The notes: generated from the sequence alone by a model not told the origin. Positions 21,488-30,261 are shown, numbered from the stretch's first letter. The stretch is 64,000 bases of DNA from Actinomycetospora chiangmaiensis DSM 45062 (GCF_000379625.1 NZ_KB903247.1:1-64000), one strand, 5' to 3'. Translations and numbers: made by a program.

Positions 21488-22509
21488 CGCCGCGGGTGGT
21501 GGCCCACCTCGTGCTCGCCGCGCTGCCGTTGCTGTCGATCACGGCGCACGTCGGCGGGCTGGTACCGATGCACGTCTCGGCGGGGCTGGTGATCGTGCCG
21601 GGGGCCGCGGTGCTCGTGCTGCTCGCGGTGTTCCGTCCGGTGCCGGAGGACCGGCTCGTGCTCGACGGGCTGCGCAGGGGGCTCGTCGCGACGGTCGTCT
21701 ACGACGTGTTCCGCCTCGACACCGTCGCCCTGCTCGGCTGGTGGGACGACTTCATCCCGACGATGGGCACCTGGCTGCTCGACGTCGACCGCTCCGAGCA
21801 GGTCCTCGGCGGTGTCGCGGGCTACGTCTGGCGGTACGCGGGCGACGGCGGCGGGCTCGGGGTCGTGTTCGTGACCCTCGCCGCCGCCACCGGACTGCGC
21901 CGCCTCGGCCCGCGGTGGACGGTCGGCGCGGCGGTGCTCTTCGCGGTCGGCCCGACCTGGGGCGGCCTCATCGCGACGGTGCTCCTCCCGCGCGGCCAGC
22001 AGCTGATGTTCCCGCTGACCCCGGTGACGGTCACGCTGTCGTTCCTCGGCCACGTGGTCTTCGGGCTCGTCCTCGGGCTGAGCACGTGGCGGCTCCGGGC
22101 GATCGAGGATCACTGGTCCGGCCGGCTCCTCGTCGACCTGCCGGCGCTCGTCGGTCGGCTCACCGGCCGTGTCAGCGGAGCGTCGTCGCTGCCTCCGGAC
22201 GACAGCAACGCCGCGCTGCCACCAGAACGGCCCCATCCCGACGACGGGTCGGTACCGGTCCCGGTCGGGCCCCGCGAGCGGCACCGAGCCGTCGCGCCGG
22301 CCGCACCACGGGCCCGGGCGCTCCGACCCGTGCCGGACGCGTGGACATCCACCACCGACCCCTACGCGGTCGACCCGCTGCCGCTCGAGCCGTGGCTGCC
22401 GGAGCCGTTCGAGGACCCGTCGCCCACGGGGGAGGTGCTGCCCTGGGGGGCGCACCCGTCGTCGGGAACGCCGGACGTGTTCGGCCTCGGCAGCCGGCCG
22501 GGAGCGTGA
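21484..22509 (+). CDS. Polytopic membrane protein with long disordered tail, partner of DUF1996
   Basis: 341 residues. About six membrane segments lie in residues 1-215 (for example LVLAALPLLSITAHVGGLV, AGLVIVPGAAVLVLLAVF and VVFGLVLGLSTW). A Pro/Ser/Arg-rich cytoplasmic or external tail of roughly 110 residues follows. No family recognised. GTG 21484 overlaps the DUF1996 stop. Three short genomic repeats fall inside the tail-coding DNA (22189-22223, 22236-22249, 22453-22470), so the tail appears to have grown from repeat sequence. The pair may form a surface module, for instance an exporter or anchor for the DUF1996 domain; this is inference from overlap only. Confidence 0.7.
   Translation: MTPRVVAHLVLAALPLLSITAHVGGLVPMHVSAGLVIVPGAAVLVLLAVFRPVPEDRLVLDGLRRGLVATVVYDVFRLDTVALLGWWDDFIPTMGTWLLDVDRSEQVLGGVAGYVWRYAGDGGGLGVVFVTLAAATGLRRLGPRWTVGAAVLFAVGPTWGGLIATVLLPRGQQLMFPLTPVTVTLSFLGHVVFGLVLGLSTWRLRAIEDHWSGRLLVDLPALVGRLTGRVSGASSLPPDDSNAALPPERPHPDDGSVPVPVGPRERHRAVAPAAPRARALRPVPDAWTSTTDPYAVDPLPLEPWLPEPFEDPSPTGEVLPWGAHPSSGTPDVFGLGSRPGA
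22189..22223. repeat. Mini-repeat family B, copy 1 (inside a coding tail)
   Basis: CTGCCTCCGGACGACAGCAA followed by CGCCGCGCTGCCACC resembles the element at 24391-24428, apart from a 3-base length difference and a few substitutions. Here it is read as part of the disordered tail of the membrane protein. Confidence 0.5.
22453..22470. repeat. Mini-repeat family A copy (CACCCGTCGTCGGGAACG)
   Basis: Identical but for one base (T/C) to 28901-28918, and the match extends to the left as GGGGCG in both places. This copy is in coding sequence, the other between genes. A third copy, CACCCGCCGTCGGGAACG, is in gdh at 931-948. Confidence 0.55.
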
Positions 22510-22513
22510 GTGC

Positions 22514-24349
22514 TCAGGCCCGCGTGAGCCCGAAGTACGAGGTCAACCACTCGGTGACGGCGTGGATGAAGGTGCGGCGGTTGTCGAGGCGCTGGATCTC
22601 GTGGCCCTCGTCCTCGAAGAGCAGGTAGCGCACGTCGACGCCGGCCGCCTTCGCACCGTGCACCGCGAGCTCGGCCTCGTGGACCGGGACGTTGGTGTCG
22701 TAGCGCCCGTGGACGACGAGCAGCGGCGCCGCGAGACGGGACATCCGGTGGACGGGGGAGAGCTCGCGGAGCAGGTTGCGGTCGTGGATCGGGTGCCCGT
22801 ACTCGCCGACGGCGGCGTCGGCGATCCACGGCTCGGTGCGGGCGAAGAAGGTCTCGAAGTCGGCCATCCCGCACACGTCCACACCGACCGCGAACAGTTC
22901 CGGGTGGTTCACCAGCGCGGCGAGGGTCAGGTAGCCGCCGTAGGAACGGCCCATGACGCCGACGCGGGCGGGATCGGTCACACCGGTCCCCACGAGATGC
23001 TCGACGCACGACGCGACGTCCCGGATGGCGGCGAACCGGCCGGCGCCGTTGTCGGCGTTGACGAACGACCGTCCGAAACCGGACGAGCCCCGCACGTTGG
23101 CGGCGTACACGGCGATCCCCTGCTGCAGCAGCACCTGGTAGAGCGGGGTGAACACGGGCCGTTCCTGGGCCTCCGGCCCACCGTGCAGGTAGATCAGGGT
23201 CGGCATCGGGCCCACCGTGCCGGGCGGCCGGTAGAGCCAGCCAGGCAGGGCGAGGCCGTCCGGCGTCGTCACCGTCTCCAACGTCGGGTGGACGACGGCC
23301 GCCCGTGGTTCCTCGGCCGGGCAGATGAGGGCCGTGGTCTGCGACGACAGCTCGTGGCACCACACGGCGGCGGGCACGGACGGCGACTGGATGCCGAGCA
23401 CCAGCGAGTCGGCGTCGTGGCTGAAGACCGCGGAGGTGACGACATCGCCGGGCGGGGTGTAGTGAGCGGGCTTGCCGGTGGCGAGGTCGAGCAGGTCGAC
23501 CTCGCTGCGGCCCATGACGTTCCACACCAGCGCGGCGGTCGCGGCGTCCTCGGTGAGGGCGAACCGCTCGAGCTCGGCGTCGTCCCGCTCGGCGAGCACC
23601 TCGGGGAACATCGGGCGGGCGTCGGTGGCCACGTCGACGCTGACCAGCGCGGCCCGCTCCCGCCCGCCGTCGGTGAGGATCAGCATCCGCGTGCCGTCGG
23701 GGGTGAAGCGGGCGGCCACCACCGACGAGTCGCGGGTGATCGCGACGGGGTGCTCCACGGCCCCGGGCGGCCCGCCCGGTCCGCGGCCGCTGTCGATCTC
23801 GTGCCAGCCCTCGGTGCCGTCGAGGTCGACGATGCCGACGTGGCGGGACCCGCGACGGCCGCGGCGCAGCAGTACCCGGCGCCGGTCGCGGGACACGTCG
23901 AGGATCTGCAGCGCGTGGCCGGAGCCGAGCCGCTGCCGCAGTTCGGTGTCGACGTCGACGAGCCAGGCCGTCGTCGTCTCGTAGTCGGACTCGGTGATCG
24001 CGAGGACGGCGCCGGTGTGGGTCCAGCGGTCGAGGGAGACCGCCCCGCGGTCGTCGTCACCGACCCCGCGGATCGGCCGCATCCCCGTGCCGTCCGGGCG
24101 CACCACGAAGACGTTGGTGCGCTCCCCGCCGTCGGCGGCCGCCTCGACCCCGAGCCACCGTCCGTCGGGGGACCAGCGCACCGTCGAGACGAGGTCGTCA
24201 CCGGTGTCGACCGACCACTCACGGCCCGTCCGGCGCTCGTGCATCCGGACGACGGGGCGGCCGTCCCCGTCCCAGACGAACGCGATCGTGGTGCCGTCGG
24301 GCGACGGGCTGGGCGACCAGCATCGTGTGGCGCTGATCCACTCGTCCAC
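22514..24349 (-). CDS. S9 family (prolyl oligopeptidase-type) serine peptidase
   Basis: 611 residues. An N-terminal beta-propeller with repeated WSPDGRWLG-like blades is followed by an alpha/beta hydrolase domain with nucleophile motif GRSYGGYL, Asp in HGRYDTNVP and His in EDEGHEIQ; YLHGGPEAQ forms the oxyanion region. It cleaves short peptides, as S9 enzymes exclude large proteins. GTG 24349 follows GGGAGG; the open frame upstream is not conserved. It is the last of three minus-strand genes with the amidotransferase and the GCS2/ATP-grasp ligase, so it may process or recycle the small peptide those enzymes make. Confidence 0.88.
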   Translation of the reverse strand: MDEWISATRCWSPSPSPDGTTIAFVWDGDGRPVVRMHERRTGREWSVDTGDDLVSTVRWSPDGRWLGVEAAADGGERTNVFVVRPDGTGMRPIRGVGDDDRGAVSLDRWTHTGAVLAITESDYETTTAWLVDVDTELRQRLGSGHALQILDVSRDRRRVLLRRGRRGSRHVGIVDLDGTEGWHEIDSGRGPGGPPGAVEHPVAITRDSSVVAARFTPDGTRMLILTDGGRERAALVSVDVATDARPMFPEVLAERDDAELERFALTEDAATAALVWNVMGRSEVDLLDLATGKPAHYTPPGDVVTSAVFSHDADSLVLGIQSPSVPAAVWCHELSSQTTALICPAEEPRAAVVHPTLETVTTPDGLALPGWLYRPPGTVGPMPTLIYLHGGPEAQERPVFTPLYQVLLQQGIAVYAANVRGSSGFGRSFVNADNGAGRFAAIRDVASCVEHLVGTGVTDPARVGVMGRSYGGYLTLAALVNHPELFAVGVDVCGMADFETFFARTEPWIADAAVGEYGHPIHDRNLLRELSPVHRMSRLAAPLLVVHGRYDTNVPVHEAELAVHGAKAAGVDVRYLLFEDEGHEIQRLDNRRTFIHAVTEWLTSYFGLTRA

Positions 24350-24390
24350 GCTGCCGACCTCCCGGATCCGTCCTCGACGATGGGGTTTCC

Positions 24391-24428
24391 CTGCCACTGG
24401 ATGACAGCAACGACGCGTTGCTGCCACC
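24391..24428. repeat. Mini-repeat family B, copy 2, with hairpin
   Basis: CTGCCACTGGATGACAGCAA continues into CGACGCGTTGCTGCCACC. The core CAGCAACG (24405-24412) and CGTTGCTG (24416-24423) form a perfect 8-bp stem with a 3-base loop. It lies between the amidotransferase stop and the S9 peptidase start on the minus strand, so it may attenuate or process the shared transcript. Confidence 0.5.
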
Positions 24429-24447
24429 CGGGAAGGACGAACCTACG

Positions 24448-26226
24448 TCAGTCGATCTCGTGGGCCTGCAGCCACATCTCCAGGAGTGCGACCTGCCACA
24501 GTGCGTTGGCGCCGAGGTTGGTGCGCCCGGAGTTGGGGTCGTCGAGCATGGTGGCGACGGCGTCGGCACGGAACAGCCCGCGGCGCTTCGCGGCGGGGTC
24601 GGTCAGGGCGGCGGTGACCCGCTCCAGGACCGGACCGGAGAGCTGGCGGATGGCCGGGACCGGGAAGTAGCCCTTCTTCCGGTCGATGATCTCGTCGGGC
24701 AGCACCCCGCGGGCGGCGGCCTTGAGGACGCCCTTGCCGCCGTCGGCCATCTTGTAGGCCGGCGGGCAGGCGCCCATGGTGTCGACGAAGTCGTGGTCGA
24801 GGAACGGCACGCGCGCCTCGAGACCCCAGGCCATCGTCATGTTGTCGACGCGCTTCACCGGGTCGTCGACGAGCATCACGGTGGTGTCGAGCCGCAGCGC
24901 GGCGTCGACCGCCTCGTCGGCGCCGCGCCGGGCGAAGTGCTCGCGGACGAGGTCGAGCGACGGGTCGCCCGCGACCAGGTACTCCGGGGCGACGAGGTCG
25001 GCGATCTCGGGGGACGGCCGGTCGAAGAAGGAGCGGTGGTACGCGTCGACGGCCCCCTCGCGCCCGACCTCGGCGATCGGCGGGTACCAGTCGTACCCGC
25101 CGAGCACCTCGTCGGCGCCCTGACCGGACTGCACCACCTTGATCGACTTCGAGACCTCCCGGGAGAGCAGGTAGAAGGCGACGACGTCGTGGCTCGTCAT
25201 CGGCTCCGACATCGCCGCGACCGCGCCCGGCAGCGCCTCGTCGGTCTCGGACTTCGGCACCTCGATGCGGGTGTGGTCGGTGCCGTAGGTCTTCGCGACG
25301 AGGTCGGAGTAGTCGAACTCGTCGCCGCTCTGCCCGCCCTCGGACTCGAAGCCGATCGAGAACGTCTTGAGGTCCTTCTGGCCCTCCTCGGCGAGCAGGG
25401 CGACCACGATCGAGGAGTCGATCCCGCCGGAGAGCAGCACCCCGACCGGCACGTCGGCGACCATCCGGCGCCGGACGGCGGTCCGCAGCGACTCCAGGGC
25501 GATCTCGGCCCACTCGGACTCCGAGTGCTCGGTCCGGCCCCGGACGAACTCCGGCTCCCAGTAGGTCCAGTCGCTCGACGAGCCGTCGGGCTCCACGGTC
25601 CGCACGACGGCGGGCGGGAGCTTGCGGACGCCGGCGAGGATGGTCCGCGGGGCGGGCACCACGGCGTGGAAGCTCATGTAGTGGTGCAGCGCGGTCGTGT
25701 CGATCGAGGTGTCGACGCCGCCGGGGGCGAGCAGGGCGGGCAGCGACGAGGCGAAGCGCAGCGCCCCCGACACCGGGGCGACGTAGAGGGGCTTGATGCC
25801 GAGCCGGTCGCGGGCGAGGGTCAGGCGACCCGTCGCGCGGTCGGCGATCGCGAACGCGAACATGCCCTTGAAGTGCTCCACGCACCGCTGACCCCAGCGG
25901 TGGAAGGACTTGATGATGACCTCGGTGTCCGAGGTGGAGAAGAACCGGTAGCCCTCGCGCCCCAGCTCCTCGCGCAGCTCGGGGTAGTTGTAGATGCAGC
26001 CGTTGAACACTGCGGTGAGCCCGAGCTCGGCGTCGACCATGGGCTGGGCCCCGGTCTCGGTCAGGTCGATGATCTGCAGCCGCTGGTGGGCGAGCGCGAG
26101 CGGCCCGTGCCCGACGACGCCCCAGCCGTCGGGGCCGCGTGGCTCGAGGACCTGGGCCATCGCCAGCACCGCGCCGACCTGCGCCGCGCCCCCGTCGAAC
26201 CGGAACTCCCCGGCGATGCCGCACAT
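24448..26226 (-). CDS. N-acetylglutaminylglutamine amidotransferase-like (AsnB family)
   Basis: 592 residues. The glutaminase domain begins MCGIAGEFRF with Cys2 as nucleophile, followed by PRGPDGWG and FNGCIYNYPELREEL; the synthetase domain has the PP-loop LSGGIDSSIV. The wording of the first 150 residues follows the amidotransferase that amidates N-acetylglutaminylglutamine, a bacterial osmoprotectant dipeptide, better than true asparagine synthetases. It would use glutamine and ATP to amidate a carboxylate. GAGAGGAG precedes ATG 26226, 28 bases after the GCS2/ATP-grasp gene. The usual acetyltransferase/ATP-grasp partner is absent and the fused ligase takes its place. Confidence 0.82.
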   Translation of the reverse strand: MCGIAGEFRFDGGAAQVGAVLAMAQVLEPRGPDGWGVVGHGPLALAHQRLQIIDLTETGAQPMVDAELGLTAVFNGCIYNYPELREELGREGYRFFSTSDTEVIIKSFHRWGQRCVEHFKGMFAFAIADRATGRLTLARDRLGIKPLYVAPVSGALRFASSLPALLAPGGVDTSIDTTALHHYMSFHAVVPAPRTILAGVRKLPPAVVRTVEPDGSSSDWTYWEPEFVRGRTEHSESEWAEIALESLRTAVRRRMVADVPVGVLLSGGIDSSIVVALLAEEGQKDLKTFSIGFESEGGQSGDEFDYSDLVAKTYGTDHTRIEVPKSETDEALPGAVAAMSEPMTSHDVVAFYLLSREVSKSIKVVQSGQGADEVLGGYDWYPPIAEVGREGAVDAYHRSFFDRPSPEIADLVAPEYLVAGDPSLDLVREHFARRGADEAVDAALRLDTTVMLVDDPVKRVDNMTMAWGLEARVPFLDHDFVDTMGACPPAYKMADGGKGVLKAAARGVLPDEIIDRKKGYFPVPAIRQLSGPVLERVTAALTDPAAKRRGLFRADAVATMLDDPNSGRTNLGANALWQVALLEMWLQAHEID

Positions 26227-26254
26227 GCGTCGACTCCTCTCAGGAGGGGTGGGT

Positions 26255-28825
26255 TCAGCGCAGGATCCAGGTGTCCTTCGACCCGCCTCCGCGCGACGAG
26301 TTGACCACGAGGCTCCCGGGGGGCGCGACTCGTGTCAGGGGCGTCGGGAGCACCGCGGGCTCGTCGCCGAGCACCACGAACGCCCGCAGGTCGACCACCC
26401 GCGGCGCGAGGTCCGTGCCGGTGAACGTCGGGTGCGTGGAGATCTCGATCGTCTCCTGCGCGACGTAGCTCGCGGGGTTGGCCCGGAGGTCGGCGGCGGC
26501 CGCGGCGAGCTCGCTCTCCGAGGCGTCGCGGCCGATGACGATGCCCGCTCCGCCGTACCCGTCGACGGGCTTGAGCACGAGGGTGTCGAGGTGCTCGAGG
26601 ACGTGGGCGAGCTGGTCGGGCTCGGCGCACGAGTAGGTGGTCACGTCGTCGAGCAGCGCCTTCTCGCCGAAGTAGTACTCCGTGAGGGCGCGGATGAACG
26701 GGTAGACGGCCTTGTCGTCGACGAGGCCGTTGCCGGGCGTGTTGAGCAGCGCGAACCGGTTCTCCCGGACCGCGGCCTGCAGCGGATCGCGCAGCGTGCG
26801 GCCGTCGGCGTCGGGGGAGGCGTAGAGCTTCTCCTCGTCGATGCGGCGGTAGGCCACGTCGATCCGGCGGCCCGTGACCGCGACCGTGATCGTCCCGTCG
26901 TCGGTCACCCGGATCCCGGACGGCTCGAGCAGGGGGACGCCCATCTCCTCGGCGAGCATCGAGTGCTCGAAGTAGGCCGAGTCGTGCGGTCCCTCGGTGA
27001 GTACCACCAGCGACGCGTCGTCGCCGACGGCCGCCGGCGCGCAGGACAGCAGGGCGGCGCGCAGCATCGCCGGCCCGTCGTCGGAGTCCACGACGCCCTC
27101 GGGGGCCTGCAGCTCCGGCAACACCGACCGGACCACACGCCGGTCGGCCATCGCGTACGCGATCCCCGACGGGATGCGCAGGTTGTCCTCGAGGACCTTC
27201 CAGCGGCCCTCGCCGTCGCACACCACGTCCAGCCCGCTGATCAGCGCGCGCGTGGCCCCGGCAGGGACCATCGACGACGCGTCGCCGGGCTCGGGGAGCC
27301 AGCGCAGGGCCGCCCGGGGCAGCACCCCGTCGGCGAGGCAGGCGCGCTCGCCGTGGAGGTCCTGGAGCAGCGCCTCGAGGGTGCGGGCCCGCTGCACGAG
27401 GCCCGCCGAGAGGCCCTCCCAGTCCTGCCGGGTGATGAGGCGGGGGACGAGGTCGAGGGGGAAGAGCCGCTCCGGGTCGTCGGGCTGCGGGAAGAACATG
27501 GACCGCGCCCGCTGCTCGGCGTCCCGGCTCTTCTCGTGGGCGAGCAGTCCGCCCGGCCCGATGCGCTCCAGCGCGGACACCATCCACGCGTAGGTGGGAC
27601 GGACGTGCCCGTCGTGGTCCACCGCCTCGTCGTACGACGGCGGGTGGTAGCCGCCGAGCAGCACGGGCGCGACGACCTCGGGGACGGGCAGCTCGATCTC
27701 GACCTGCGGCTCGCCGCGGGTCTCGCCGACGAGCATGTCGACGACGCCCTCGAGCGTGCCGGTCCGGGCGAACCGCTGCCGCTGCCGGGCCGCGCTCGAC
27801 CCGCGGGCGAGGGCCTCGAGCGCCAGCTCGGAGACGACGTCCCAGTCGCCGGCGTCCTCGAGGTCGTCGCGCAGGTGGTCGAGCAGCATCCGCACCGCCC
27901 GCGACGGCGGCACCAGCTCACGCCCGGTCACGTCGACCAGGTCGCCCTCCACCCCGGAGCGCGCGGCACGCCACGACGCGGCCCGCAGCAGTTCCGGGCG
28001 GTACCGCGGCTGCGGGCGGCCCTCGAGGTGGGCGCGCACACCGTGCGTCGTCAGTGCGCGGGCCAGCCCGGCGATGAGCACGACGCCGTCGACGGTGGGG
28101 GAGGCGTCGCAGATGCGCAGCTCGACGGTCTTCTGGTGCGCGGAGGGACGCATGTCGAAATAGACCATGCCGGGGTCCGACATGGTCCCGGAGCGCACGA
28201 GGTCGTCGATGAGGGCGTCGTAGTCCGCGGCGTCGCGCAGCGGGGCCGGGGGACCCGCCGTCGGCCAGCGGTGCCAGGCGAGGGTGCGGGAGCTGGCGTA
28301 GCCGGTGTCCTCCGACTGCCAGAACGGGCTCGACGCGGACAGCGCGAGCAGGGCGGGCAGCCAGGGCGCGGAGTGCTGCATGACGGCGACGGCCGCGTCG
28401 CGGTCGGGCACGTCGACGTGCACCTGGGTGCCGCAGATCTGCTGCTCGAAGACGAGCATCTGGTACTCGTCGCGCATCCGCTCGTAGCGGGGGTTCGGCG
28501 TGATGGCCGACTGCGACCCCTCCACGAGCGGGACGCTCCCGGCGCCGACGACGCCGAGCCCGCGGGACTCGGCCAGCGACGACAGCATGCGGCGCAGCCG
28601 CACCAGGTCGGCCCGCAGGTCGGTGAGGCTCGACGTCGGGTCGGAGTTGGTCTCGATGATGGAGGGCTTGAGCTCCGCCGCGAACGCGTCCGCGTCGAGC
28701 GCCGCGAGCTCGTCGAGCATCTCGGGGACGCGCGGGACGGCGCAGCGGGACTCCAGGTCGACGAGGTGGAACTCCTCCTCGACACCGAGCACGACGCCAC
28801 CGGGGCCTGCCAGTCCCTCCGCCAT
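26255..28825 (-). CDS. GCS2 carboxylate-amine ligase fused to circularly permuted ATP-grasp
   Basis: 856 residues with two amide-forming modules. Residues about 10-365 are a YbdK/GCS2 domain (GVEEEFHLVDLE, ELKPSIIETNSDP, GTQVHVDV, DMRPSAHQKTVELRICD). From about 390 to the end is a type 2 circularly permuted ATP-grasp (LEDNLRIPSGIAYAM, NTPGNGLVDDK, KPVDGYGGAGIVIGRDA, THPTFTG and the final SSRGGGSKDTWIL). Both ligate an amine to an ATP-activated carboxylate. ATG 28825 is chosen because TAGCGT (28833-28838) lies 7 bases ahead; the GTG at 28834 overlaps that box. First gene of a unit with the amidotransferase and S9 peptidase, predicted to build a small peptide or amide of unknown structure. Confidence 0.85.
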   Translation of the reverse strand: MAEGLAGPGGVVLGVEEEFHLVDLESRCAVPRVPEMLDELAALDADAFAAELKPSIIETNSDPTSSLTDLRADLVRLRRMLSSLAESRGLGVVGAGSVPLVEGSQSAITPNPRYERMRDEYQMLVFEQQICGTQVHVDVPDRDAAVAVMQHSAPWLPALLALSASSPFWQSEDTGYASSRTLAWHRWPTAGPPAPLRDAADYDALIDDLVRSGTMSDPGMVYFDMRPSAHQKTVELRICDASPTVDGVVLIAGLARALTTHGVRAHLEGRPQPRYRPELLRAASWRAARSGVEGDLVDVTGRELVPPSRAVRMLLDHLRDDLEDAGDWDVVSELALEALARGSSAARQRQRFARTGTLEGVVDMLVGETRGEPQVEIELPVPEVVAPVLLGGYHPPSYDEAVDHDGHVRPTYAWMVSALERIGPGGLLAHEKSRDAEQRARSMFFPQPDDPERLFPLDLVPRLITRQDWEGLSAGLVQRARTLEALLQDLHGERACLADGVLPRAALRWLPEPGDASSMVPAGATRALISGLDVVCDGEGRWKVLEDNLRIPSGIAYAMADRRVVRSVLPELQAPEGVVDSDDGPAMLRAALLSCAPAAVGDDASLVVLTEGPHDSAYFEHSMLAEEMGVPLLEPSGIRVTDDGTITVAVTGRRIDVAYRRIDEEKLYASPDADGRTLRDPLQAAVRENRFALLNTPGNGLVDDKAVYPFIRALTEYYFGEKALLDDVTTYSCAEPDQLAHVLEHLDTLVLKPVDGYGGAGIVIGRDASESELAAAAADLRANPASYVAQETIEISTHPTFTGTDLAPRVVDLRAFVVLGDEPAVLPTPLTRVAPPGSLVVNSSRGGGSKDTWILR

Positions 28826-28832
28826 GGTGAGC

Positions 28833-28838
28833 ACGCTA
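28833..28838 (-). promoter_or_regulatory. -10 box of leaderless ligase promoter
   Basis: TAGCGT on the minus strand, 7 bases before ATG 28825, with no ribosome-binding site between them. It drives the three-gene amide-ligase unit and decides the start codon. Confidence 0.55.
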
Positions 28839-28900
28839 GATCGGCCGTGTCACGGGGATGTTTCACGGGTCGCGGTCGTGACCTTCCCCCGAACGGGGCG

Positions 28901-28918
28901 CACCCGCCGTCGGGAACG
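28901..28918. repeat. Mini-repeat family A copy (CACCCGCCGTCGGGAACG)
   Basis: Intergenic copy between the divergent ligase and rpiB genes, 26 bases before the rpiB start. See 22453-22470 and 931-948 for near-identical copies in coding DNA. Confidence 0.5.
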
Positions 28919-28943
28919 GGTATCGGGCTGCGAGACTCTCGCC

Positions 28944-29405
28944 GTGCGCGTCTACATCGGTTCCGACCACGCCGGCTTCGAGCTCAAGGCCCATCTGCTC
29001 TCGGCGCTGGCCGACGCCGGGCACGAGGTGGTCGACGTCGGGCCGGCGGAGTACGACGCCACCGACGACTACCCGCCCCACTGCACCGCCACCGGGGAGC
29101 GCGTCCTCGCCGACGAGGGCTCGCTCGGCATCGTGATCGGCGGCTCGGGCAACGGCGAGCAGATCGCGGCCAACAAGGTCACCGGCATCCGTGCGGCGCT
29201 CGCCTACAACACGGAGACCGCCGAGCTCGCGCGCAGGCACAACGACGCGCAGGTGGTGGCGATCGGTGCGCGCATGCACACGACGGAGGAGGCGACGACG
29301 ATCGTGCAGGCCTTCCTCGCCACGGCGTTCGAGGGCGGCCGGCACCAGCGCCGCATCGACATGCTCACCGAGTACGAGAAGACCGGGCACATCACGGGTG
29401 CCTGA
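28944..29405 (+). CDS. rpiB: Ribose-5-phosphate isomerase B
   Basis: 153 residues, full length for RpiB. GSDHAGFELKAHL is the phosphate/substrate loop, DYPPHC the central helix, and GGSGNGEQIAANKVTG the anion hole of the actinobacterial type, in which Glu replaces the Cys base of enteric enzymes. It interconverts ribose-5-phosphate and ribulose-5-phosphate in the pentose phosphate pathway. GTG 28944 matches family N-termini (MRVYIGSDHAG). The downstream nei gene starts 8 bases before this stop, so they are co-translated. Same order as Rv2465c-Rv2464c. Confidence 0.95.
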   Translation: MRVYIGSDHAGFELKAHLLSALADAGHEVVDVGPAEYDATDDYPPHCTATGERVLADEGSLGIVIGGSGNGEQIAANKVTGIRAALAYNTETAELARRHNDAQVVAIGARMHTTEEATTIVQAFLATAFEGGRHQRRIDMLTEYEKTGHITGA

Positions 29406-30204
29406 GGGTCACACCATCCGGCGGCTGGCCGACGCGCACCGCCGCCGGTTCCGCGGGAAGCCCGTCGCGGTCTCCTCGCCGCAGGGACGGTTCACCGCCG
29501 GCGCGGAACTCGTCGACGGCCGGGTGCTGCGCGATATCGACGCCCACGGCAAGCACCTCTTCCACGTCTACGAGGCCGACCTCGTGGTGCACGTGCACCT
29601 GGGGCTGTACGGGAAGTTCTCGCTCACCGCCCTTCCCGGCGACGGCGGAGCCGAGGCGGTTCCGCCGCCTGTGGGGCAGGTCCGGATGCGCATGGTCGGA
29701 CCGACGCATGTCGCGGACCTTCGGGGTGCCACGGCCTGCGAGGTGCTCACCGAGAGTGAGGTCGAGGCGCTGCACGCCCGGCTCGGCGCGGACCCGCTGC
29801 GGCCCGACGGCGACCCGGAGCGGGTGTGGGCGCGGATCTCGAAGTCACGTGCACCGCTCGCGACGCTGCTGATGGACCAGGCCGTGATCGCCGGGGTCGG
29901 CAACGTCTACCGGGCCGAGGTGCTGTTCCGCCACGGGCTCGACCCGCTGCTCGAGGGCCGCGCGCTCGGTCGGCACCGGTTCCTCGCCGTGTGGGACGAC
30001 CTGGGGGAACTCCTGCGTGACGGGGTGAAGCGCGGGTCGATCCGCACCCTGCGCCCGGAGCACGCCGACCTCGCCCAGGACCGACCCGTGTACGTCTACC
30101 GGCGGGACGGTCGCCCCTGTCTGCTCTGCGGGACCGAGATCGTCCGGAGTACGCACGTCGCCCGGAACCTGTTCTGGTGCCCGTCCTGTCAGAACACGGG
30201 CTGA
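29398..30204 (+). CDS. nei: Fpg/Nei family DNA glycosylase (endonuclease VIII-like)
   Basis: 268 residues. MPEGHTIRRLA supplies the catalytic Pro and Glu after Met removal; Lys52 (GKHL) is the beta-hairpin base; KSRAPLATLLMDQAVIAGVGNVYRAE is the helix-two-turn-helix, and the zinc finger is CLLCG...CPSC. It excises oxidised pyrimidines and cleaves the abasic site by beta,delta-elimination. GTG 29398 overlaps rpiB by 8 bases. The sequence is complete, so activity is expected. This gene marks the right edge of the backbone segment before the second accessory block. Confidence 0.93.
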   Translation: MPEGHTIRRLADAHRRRFRGKPVAVSSPQGRFTAGAELVDGRVLRDIDAHGKHLFHVYEADLVVHVHLGLYGKFSLTALPGDGGAEAVPPPVGQVRMRMVGPTHVADLRGATACEVLTESEVEALHARLGADPLRPDGDPERVWARISKSRAPLATLLMDQAVIAGVGNVYRAEVLFRHGLDPLLEGRALGRHRFLAVWDDLGELLRDGVKRGSIRTLRPEHADLAQDRPVYVYRRDGRPCLLCGTEIVRSTHVARNLFWCPSCQNTG

Positions 30205-30213
30205 TCGAGGTGC

Positions 30214-30219
30214 TATAAC
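30214..30219 (+). promoter_or_regulatory. Candidate -10 element (TATAAC)
   Basis: TATAAC, unusually AT-rich for this DNA, lies 9 bases after the nei stop and 43 bases before GTG 30262. No convincing -35 was seen. Confidence 0.4.
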
Positions 30220-30261
30220 GGCGGGGTCACTCGTCCGGGTGACAGCCGAGGAGGTCGCCCT

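Noticed and set aside
25994-29872. Very long plus-strand open frame opposite the amidotransferase and ligase genes
   Set aside because: Same GC-driven antisense artefact; the minus strand has clear enzyme motifs throughout.
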